Positions 58,240 to 64,000 of a stretch of 64,000 bases of DNA are shown in pieces. Origin of the DNA: Massospora cicadina (Eukaryota; Entomophthoromycota; Entomophthoromycetes; Entomophthorales; Entomophthoraceae); contig JAKSZP010015902.1 of assembly GCA_022478985.1 (NCBI GenBank), positions 108,106-172,105 of the forward strand, given 5' to 3'. The first letter of the stretch is position 1. Each line of letters begins with the position of its first letter. The notes beneath the pieces were generated by a model. The model had not been told where the DNA came from. It saw nothing but the letters and a program-made list of their open reading frames with translations, and searched no databases. The translations under genes were made by a program, and so were the position numbers.

Positions 58240-59620
58240 TGCCATTAAAGTTAGGGGGAGAGCTAGAACTTCATTAATATGGAAAGTGGAGGCAAGTTTT
58301 TTAGCTGTCTCGTGATATCTTTAAGTAAACGCAGGGCAGAATATACTAACAGGTCGGATTAACAAAGCAGTGAACTGGTTAACATCATTAGCGGTGTCAA
58401 TAACCTCAAGGCAGCCCAGAAATGTCTAAGATAAGTTTTTTCAGGTATCACAGCCTTATTTTTCTTCAGGGTTTATTATTATAATATTCTTACTTCCACT
58501 GGGGCTCTAAGGTCATAATATCCAACTTCCTCATAACCTCCTTCATATTCATCATCAGAGGGGTTGTCTATGCAAGTCAAAGGAGTGATAGGAGGGGAGT
58601 TAGAGCCAGGCACATCAGGTTTTTCAGCTGCCTTCATATGACACATCTTGTCAATATGTCCTTTTTGTTGCAGTGGACGCCTTTAGGGCGTGAAACTGCC
58701 ATTTTAGCCATGGGAAAAGTCATCGCAGATTCAACGAAATCTGGCTTGAGCACTTCCTTAGCTGGCTTAGGGACCTTAGACACACGTGGCGGAGTGATGT
58801 CTGTTTTGAGGTGCACCAAGAGAGTAAATTTCAGAGTAAAAACAGGCACAGGAGGGCCATGGGGGTCGTTTGGGACTCCTTCCACTGGGCTACGGTTGGG
58901 AGATCCTTAAAGGTTAAAACCTGTGTTCTTAAAACAACTCCTTGAGTAGTCTCAGCTTTGTGGAAATCTGGAAAGTCTAAAACAGCCTCTATGTTGTGAA
59001 CATACTGGAAGTAGCATTTCATGGAGATAATATGCTTTGCTAAGGAAGGGTGAGAAGCCAAGCCGGTTACAATGGCAGTAACAGCGTTGTCAAGAGTTAG
59101 TATTTAAAGTTAACAGCGTCTATGAAGCTATGTAGAACTGATCAGGGAATGCATTAATCACTTCTCCTTCATACATGCTAAGGTGAATAAAGGCCTGTTT
59201 TCCTGCTTAACCTCTGCTTTGAGTCAAATTCATCAATAATTACTTCCTTCACCTCTCCACAGGTACTAAGCGTGTCCATATGAGGAACCATTACCTCTTG
59301 GGCCATGTGACTCAAGTAAGGGAGGATGTGCTTGATTTTTAATGGTCAGTCATGCCTTCCACGTTAGATTCATAGACTTATATAAATAAATCAATGCTAC
59401 CCTTGCCCAGGGTAAACTTGTCTTTAAATGTGGGTTTAAAGGAAACAGCAGGAGCAGCCCCATGAGGATCTGAAGAGAGATGCCATCTGAGCTTTTTAAG
59501 ACGTGACAAAGCATTGGATAGTTGCTTTTCCAAGGCGGCTATCCTTGGTTCAGTTCCAATGGGGAGGTTTATGGGCTATTCATCTGAACGTCCTTCATAT
59601 TATACTAAAGATTGTGGTGT
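58240..59620 (-). pseudogene. E gag remnant
   Basis: Blocks in sense order: IAALEKQLSNALSRLKKL (about 59545), FKPTFKDKFTLGKGSIDLF (about 59440-59390), a region with VMVPHMDTLSTCGEVKEV (59295-59240), and QKGHIDKMCHM (58665-58630), which looks like the second half of a CCHC zinc knuckle with the first two Cys lost. The blocks match gag of element E' at 62168-62650, which supports the assignment. Frame changes are frequent. Confidence 0.7.
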
Positions 59621-59627
59621 ACAGGCT

Positions 59628-59645
59628 CCCCTGTAGTGAGCGCCA
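59628..59645 (-). promoter_or_regulatory. E primer-binding-site-like block
   Basis: In sense orientation TGGCGCTCACTACAGGGG begins 2 nt after the 5' LTR end ACA. It starts with TGG as primer-binding sites do and recurs next to the LTRs of E' (62117-62134) and J (61223-61240). The priming tRNA was not identified. Confidence 0.6.
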
Positions 59646-59647
59646 CT

Positions 59648-60414
59648 TGTTGTAATCCTGGCACAATAGGTGCTCTCTGGTACTTTAGCACATGATCCTA
59701 ACAATGAAGCAGTCACAGGAGTATTAGAACTCTAAAGCTCTGGTTAAAATAAGATGATGGGGATGTATAGCCGCACATATATGTTAATTATATAATGTTA
59801 TTTATATAAAACTGAGGATAAAAGTGAACCCCTAATAAATTAACGCCTCCTAGTCTTTCTACTAATATGAGGCTAATATGAGATTTGAGGAAATTAATGT
59901 TAGGCGGAGGGTAGCTCAATTTAGCTAAATGATGATTTAGACTATCAGCATTATCAAAAACGTTTCACCTCATTAGGGCTTAATTTAGATGTCAAGTGAT
60001 GGCTGGGATGGCGTATTAATGGGGTAAGTCTAAATATAATCTCAGCAATAAGCCACCTTGAATTAATTTCAATTTTGCCGTTTATTGGAATTTTAGGTGA
60101 AGATTGGCTGATAAAATATTTTCATCCCCCTGGAACCCCCTTCAGGTCTATAAAAGGGGCCAATTTTTCTCTTAGGTTTTATTATTAAATTTAAGGTAGT
60201 GCTTGTGTGGACTGCCAAGTCAGTTGGCCTATTCTGATGTGTGTTTGGCATGACCATATTAACAACATCAAAGCTATCCAGCTGAGGAATAGGAGTAGAA
60301 TTAATACTTTTCTTGGGATTATTCTGCCAAGAGTTGGGGTGGGAGATTTTTATATTTTTTGATATTTGACACTGTAAATTCTTGCCAATCAGTCATACAT
60401 TCAATTGTCCAACA
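59648..60414 (-). repeat. E 5' LTR
   Basis: Direct repeat of 54013-54780. In sense orientation CCCCTTTTATAGACCTGAAG followed by GGGG holds a TATA-like box (TTTATAGA) in the loop of a hairpin with arms at 60136-60142 and 60154-60159. Confidence 0.88.
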
Positions 60415-60419
60415 GTGTA

Positions 60420-60457
60420 CATGATAACATCAACATAAGTACACTCAGTGTGATTAT
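60420..60457. other. Short spacer between Gypsy E and element J
   Basis: 38 bp after the E target-site duplication and before the J LTR. No feature is recognised. Confidence 0.6.
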
Positions 60458-61220
60458 TGTAACTGGTTTGACCACCATCTGGATAAAAAAATTTTATATT
60501 TTATTTTATTAATTAAACTAATTAGATAGCGGATCCAATCATTATAGTAATTATTACGCCACTTAGCCCTAGCTTATATATGTAGTGGCCAATGTATCAA
60601 TCTATACTTGATTGAATCCCAATACCTTCCAGAACATTTTGATAATTCCTAACATTATCTTTTACCAATGCCGTGTCCTCAATCACTATATTGCTTCCTA
60701 TTTATTCCAGTATAACTATTCTGCGTTATCCCATACTTTGTAAAACTATTAATAATATAGAACTATATCTATTGAGACCATTCTACCAGTAATTCATATG
60801 TTTGGTGGATTACACCTTTTGTATGAAAATACCTTGAGACCTATTTATTTGACTTATGACAAATTAGATAGCGCAGATTTTAATCTAAAAATTTGGTGTG
60901 CTGCTTAGTAACTATGGAAAGCACCAATGAGAACTTTGTTAGATGAAGCATATCTGAGAAGTTTTGGCAAAGGAAAAGGGATTTTTTTCTGGAACACGTT
61001 GTATCAGAAAATATGAGCAATTAAATTAGAAAGCCCATGAGCCTCTGTTAATCTTTGATACTACTGTATGCTCTCTTGTTTACAAATAAAGCCCTATTGC
61101 TTAAAACATCGTTTCTTTTTTTAAGTCTTTTTCAAGGTTTCTGTCATCAATCAGTACTTTTTATTGTTGGTGTATATACCTGTGCAGTTCACATATGATT
61201 CCCAAGTGCCAATTTCAACA
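60458..61220 (+). repeat. LTR of element J
   Basis: It starts TGTAACTGGTTTGACCACC, like the H LTR at 39438, and ends TTTCAACA directly before a primer-binding-like block (61223-61240). This makes it a 5' LTR of a (+) element. No second copy is in the window. AT-rich, no open frame of note. Confidence 0.65.
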
Positions 61221-61222
61221 TT

Positions 61223-61240
61223 TAATGTTCATTATAGGGG
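61223..61240 (+). promoter_or_regulatory. J primer-binding-site-like block
   Basis: TAATGTTCATTATAGGGG aligns with TGGCGCTCACTACAGGGG of E. All six differences are G-to-A or C-to-T. Confidence 0.55.
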
Positions 61241-61590
61241 GCCAAACCCTTATGTTCTGTTAGTTATTGTTTATCAGTATGGAGTCTGGTCCTTTATTCA
61301 GAGATTACCTTCCAGAGGAGGTGGCGTGACTTATGGATATTGAAATGATTGGTGTCAGACAATTTCCAAATCAACTTTGGCAAAATAATGTCTTGGGCGA
61401 AAAGCATCCCAATTTATCAAATATCATCAGCCAATTACAAGTCTGATTTCGTGATAGTAACATTTTGGATGGAAATAATGAAAAATATTGGCCTAAAGAC
61501 CCTGGTTGATTCACAGTGGAACTCCTCAAATTGGGGTAACACTTTTGTTAATACCTCTTGGGCAAATAATACAAGTTCAAGCATTTGAAT
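61241..61590 (+). pseudogene. J leader and possible gag start
   Basis: ATG near 61279 gives MESGPLFRDYLPEEVA and a stop; 61349-61588 is a further open stretch in another frame. No zinc knuckle or known motif is seen, and the gag assignment rests on position after the primer-binding-like block. The sequence is cut at 61591 by the next LTR. Confidence 0.35.
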
Positions 61591-62113
61591 TGTACCAACT
61601 ATGTGGCGGAATCAGGGGATCCCGGCCAAGGTCCCTCCCTGTTCCATTAGCAACCTAGTCAAACCACCTATGAGGGGACCACCCCTTTTTATACCTCTGA
61701 GGGGGTCCCCGCTGGTGTAAAAATTTTCCCTCATAATGATTGGATAAGATATATCAAGTCCTTGCCAAACGGACTGATCCTACCAGTAACCAACTTTCCA
61801 TTAGTTGTTCCACAAAAGTGAGGCGAGTTTCCCAAGCTCCAATAGGTAAGATAACCATATTCCCTAATTCAGACTTTACTAAGCTATTCCAATCATTAGC
61901 ATTAAATTCCCTTTGACCTTTAGTACAGTTTTAATATTTAGCGGTAAATATTAAAAAGGGCTCTTTTTTTGATCTACCAGCCGCGACTAATAAAAACCTT
62001 TTAAAAGGCCCAATATTTACTTTTATTAAAAAAGTATTTATTTTAGTTTAAGTATTTTGTGGATATCCAGCCAATTCAGCACCAGCGAGCGTAAAACTTG
62101 CCATATTCCCACA
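61591..62113 (+). repeat. LTR of element E'
   Basis: It starts TGTACCAACTATGTGG and ends TTCCCACA, 3 nt before a primer-binding-like block. A strong hairpin, with outer arms GGGGACC (61674-61680) and GGTCCCC (61704-61710), encloses TTTTTATACC as in the E LTRs. The 5' limit is inferred and no second copy is present. Confidence 0.6.
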
Positions 62114-62116
62114 ATT

Positions 62117-62134
62117 TGATGCTCACTACAGGGG
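62117..62134 (+). promoter_or_regulatory. E' primer-binding-site-like block
   Basis: TGATGCTCACTACAGGGG differs from the E block TGGCGCTCACTACAGGGG by two transitions. The homology continues with GGCACCTGTACACCACAA, matching AGCCTGTACACCACAA of E. Confidence 0.65.
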
Positions 62135-62167
62135 GCACCTGTACACCACAAAAAATCACCTAAAAAT

Positions 62168-62950
62168 GAAGGCTTTCAAAGTGAGTAACCCTCCACCTCT
62201 TCCCCTTCAAAATAAATCAATAATAGCTGCCTTTGTAAAACAACTAGCAAGCGCTTTATCCCGTCTTGAAGAGCTTGAGCAGCGCCCATTAAAAACCCCT
62301 CTTAAAGACAAGTTCACCCCCCAGTAAAGGGATCATTGTTTGATTTGTGTATGTTTATGAATCTGACATGCAAGGCGTGACTGATAAACAAAAAATTAGA
62401 TACATTCCTCCTTTCTCAAGTCGCTTGGCACAAGAGATGATAGTCCCTTATATGGACACTCTGAACACCTGGTAAGAGAAAAAGGAGGCTCTATTGGCTG
62501 AATTTGGTTCAAAGCAGAGTCTAAACAGGGAAAAACATGCTTTTATGCGCCCTAGCATCCATGAAGGCGAACTGTCCGCTGCCTTTGTGAGCAGTTTACC
62601 TCGCTTCACAGAGGTTGTCAACGTCTAACATGCTAACCCTTGATGATGCCATCGCAGCCATGTTAACTGGGCTAGCTTCCTAACCCCTCTCTAGCCAGGC
62701 ATATCGTTTCAGTGAAGCGCAACTTTAAGAACATCCACTACATAAAGGAGGCTTCGTTAGATGTTGCTGATTTCCATACATGTGCAACAACAAATGAAGC
62801 TGTGATAAATCCTTTAGTTCTAGCCATTGGGGAGTTTTCGCCTGTAGGTTAGTTGGGGGTGAGCCCACCTGTGCCTATCCACCCCGTGAAACCTTCTCCT
62901 TCAGTACTACTTCTGGAAGTTTTGAATTACAATACCAATGGGGCAGGTTG
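62168..62950 (+). pseudogene. E' gag remnant
   Basis: ATG at 62166-62168 is followed by IIAAFVKQLASALSRLEELE and LKDKFTP (to about 62320), then, in other frames, LAQEMIVPYMDTLNTW, KKEALLAEFGSKQSLNREKH and GELSAAFVSSLPRFTEVVNV. These match gag blocks of Gypsy E (KQLSNALSRLKKL, FKDKFTLGKG, VMVPHMDTLSTC, EVIIDEFDSKQRL). The remaining polyprotein of E' is not seen, because a (-) element K follows. Confidence 0.65.
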
Positions 62951-63076
62951 TATCTCAAAGTTACTATGAACGGATTCTCCAAAAATGCAATGAAGTAAAT
63001 AAGAAAATACAGGTTAAACTTGACCTAATTTTTATTTTCAAAAAGAGGAAATAATTATAGGCTTTTTTACTGTTTG

Positions 63077-63163
63077 TAATCTATCAGAGTGAATTAATCT
63101 CTGTGTGATCGATTCTTCAATCAGTTGATCAGGATCTGATTGATCATCACCTTTGATAGATTG
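63077..63163. repeat. Interrupted palindrome
   Basis: Outer arms TAATCTATCA (63077-63086) and TGATAGATTG (63154-63163) match at 9 of 10; inner perfect arms AATCAG (63119-63124) and CTGATT (63136-63141) surround TTGATCAGGAT. It lies just downstream of the K coding region in sense orientation. Confidence 0.5.
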
Positions 63164-63329
63164 CAATAGATTGCTTGCTCCTTCTGATTATGTCAGGGGA
63201 ATTGAGGAAGGGTATTTTTGGAGATATGCAAATTTGGTGAAATACTGAAACTTCCCCCTCAAGATTCAATCGAGGTGTAGGATGACTTCTTAAAAACCTA
63301 GGGTGAATACAATTTACCACAAAATAATA

Positions 63330-64000
63330 GTATCATTATGAACAATTGAATATTTTAATCCTTTTTGAAATATAACTCTATAAGGACTGGACCAATTAGT
63401 TCCCAGCTTTTCAGTCCATCCACCTGGCTGAGAATGATAATACATAACATAATCTCCAATCTGATATTCAGGTAAGGCTGGTTTATGTTGATTGCTTCAT
63501 AGAGTCTCTCTTCAAGTGGTGGTTTCAATTGAATTCATCGCTTGAGCCTGGAGGCAGATAATCTCATCAGCCTAAATTCTCATAACTAAATCGGAATTTT
63601 CTGGGATGCTTTCTTCAAGGATAGTTTGAACACTAGAAGGGACTGAAGGATCCCGCCCATATATACACTTAAACGGGGACATCTTGCTAATGCGGTGATA
63701 GCTTATCCCATAAGCAAACAAGGCACTAAGAAAAAAAAAGTTCCACCAAGTTGGATCAGATGAGGCCATTTTCCTTAAAATCAATACCAAGGTTCTATTA
63801 ACTCGTTCAATGGCCTCATTTGTGGATGGATTATATGGGACAACAAATCGCTGGGTAGTGTTAATTAATTTTGATAACTCCTTTATAAGCTGCGAGGGAA
63901 AATTAGTTCCAGTATCTGACATAAGGACCTTTGGACATCCATGTTGGGAAATAATATGCTGATTTAAGAATAAGCTGTAGTCTTAGCTGAAGGGGTAAAA
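63330..64000 (-). pseudogene. Element K integrase, C-terminal half, running off the window
   Basis: The open block 63922-63572 starts MSDTGTNFPSQLIKELSKLI (second catalytic Asp in SDTGTNF, the usual SDNG with Asn changed to Thr), then NPSTNEAIERVNRTLVLILR (third catalytic Glu in IERVN present) and SALFAYGISYHRISKMSPFK, CIYGRDPSVPSS. After a frame change, YQIGDYVMYYHSQPGGWTEK, LGTNWSSPYRVIFQKG (about 63465-63370) is the GPY/F-type C-terminus. No chromodomain follows. It resembles the E integrase (SYHQILKMSPFCVLYG). The upstream polyprotein lies to the right of the window. Confidence 0.8.

Larger units (their letters stand above)
54013..60414 (-). mobile_element. Gypsy E, complete LTR retrotransposon
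   Basis: LTRs at 54013-54780 and 59648-60414 (768 and 767 bp) enclose gag, protease, RT, RNase H and integrase in minus-strand order, without a chromodomain. The LTR in sense orientation starts TGTTGG and ends ATTACAACA. Flanks are GTATA (54008-54012) and GTGTA (60415-60419), a 5-bp duplication with one change. The internal region is badly mutated. Confidence 0.9.

Overview
This 64 kb window looks like a gene-poor, transposon-filled stretch of a eukaryotic genome, most likely a TE-rich filamentous fungus. I base that on two families of APE-type, Tad1-like LINEs with a CCHC gag-like ORF1, on Ty3/Gypsy chromoviruses with integrase chromodomains, and on a moderate A+T bias. Phylum is a guess: a basidiomycete such as a rust would fit, but nothing in the window settles it. 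I found no host gene, tRNA or rRNA. Almost everything recognisable is retrotransposon sequence carrying stops and frameshifts.

Layout, left to right. 1-3255 is LINE-A1 (+), cut by the window edge. 3256-9267 is LINE-B1 (-), inserted in the A-rich tail of A1, with a solo-LTR-like insert at 7849-8645. 9283-10738 holds a 166-bp tandem duplication and a (+) chromovirus protease remnant. 10739-15996 is LINE-A2 (+). 16033-16320 is a (+) Gypsy protease, tentatively the start of a split element called H. 18521-25069 is chromovirus C1 (-). 25150-26192 is H reverse transcriptase and RNase H (+). 26193-38160 is chromovirus D1 (-), which carries chromovirus F (+) at 30930-36862 inside it. 38161-39240 is H integrase (+), followed from 39438 by a probable H LTR that was hit by LINE-B2 (+; 39857-45082, exact 18-bp target-site duplication). 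45179-48755 is the 3' half of chromovirus G (-). 48760-53994 is LINE-A3 (-). 54013-60414 is Gypsy E (-) with both LTRs. 60458-61590 is the LTR and leader of a (+) element J. 61591-62950 is the LTR and gag of a (+) element E'. 63330-64000 is an integrase of a (-) element K.

The LINEs are about 5.2 kb, with a gag-like ORF1 and an ORF2 made of APE endonuclease, reverse transcriptase and a C-terminal zinc finger. In all four junctions visible, ORF1 ends exactly 6 nt before the ORF2 start position and in the same frame. That is the most interesting mechanistic signal here, and it suggests stop-codon readthrough or termination-reinitiation. The chromoviruses share the order protease, RT, RNase H, integrase, chromodomain, flanked by LTRs of about 0.8-1.1 kb. 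The E/E'/J group shares a primer-binding-like block beside its LTRs, and the E and E' LTRs carry a hairpin around their TATA box.

Element ends were found by comparing copies by eye within the window. Boundaries stated with a target-site duplication are the firmest, and the others may be off by several to tens of bases.
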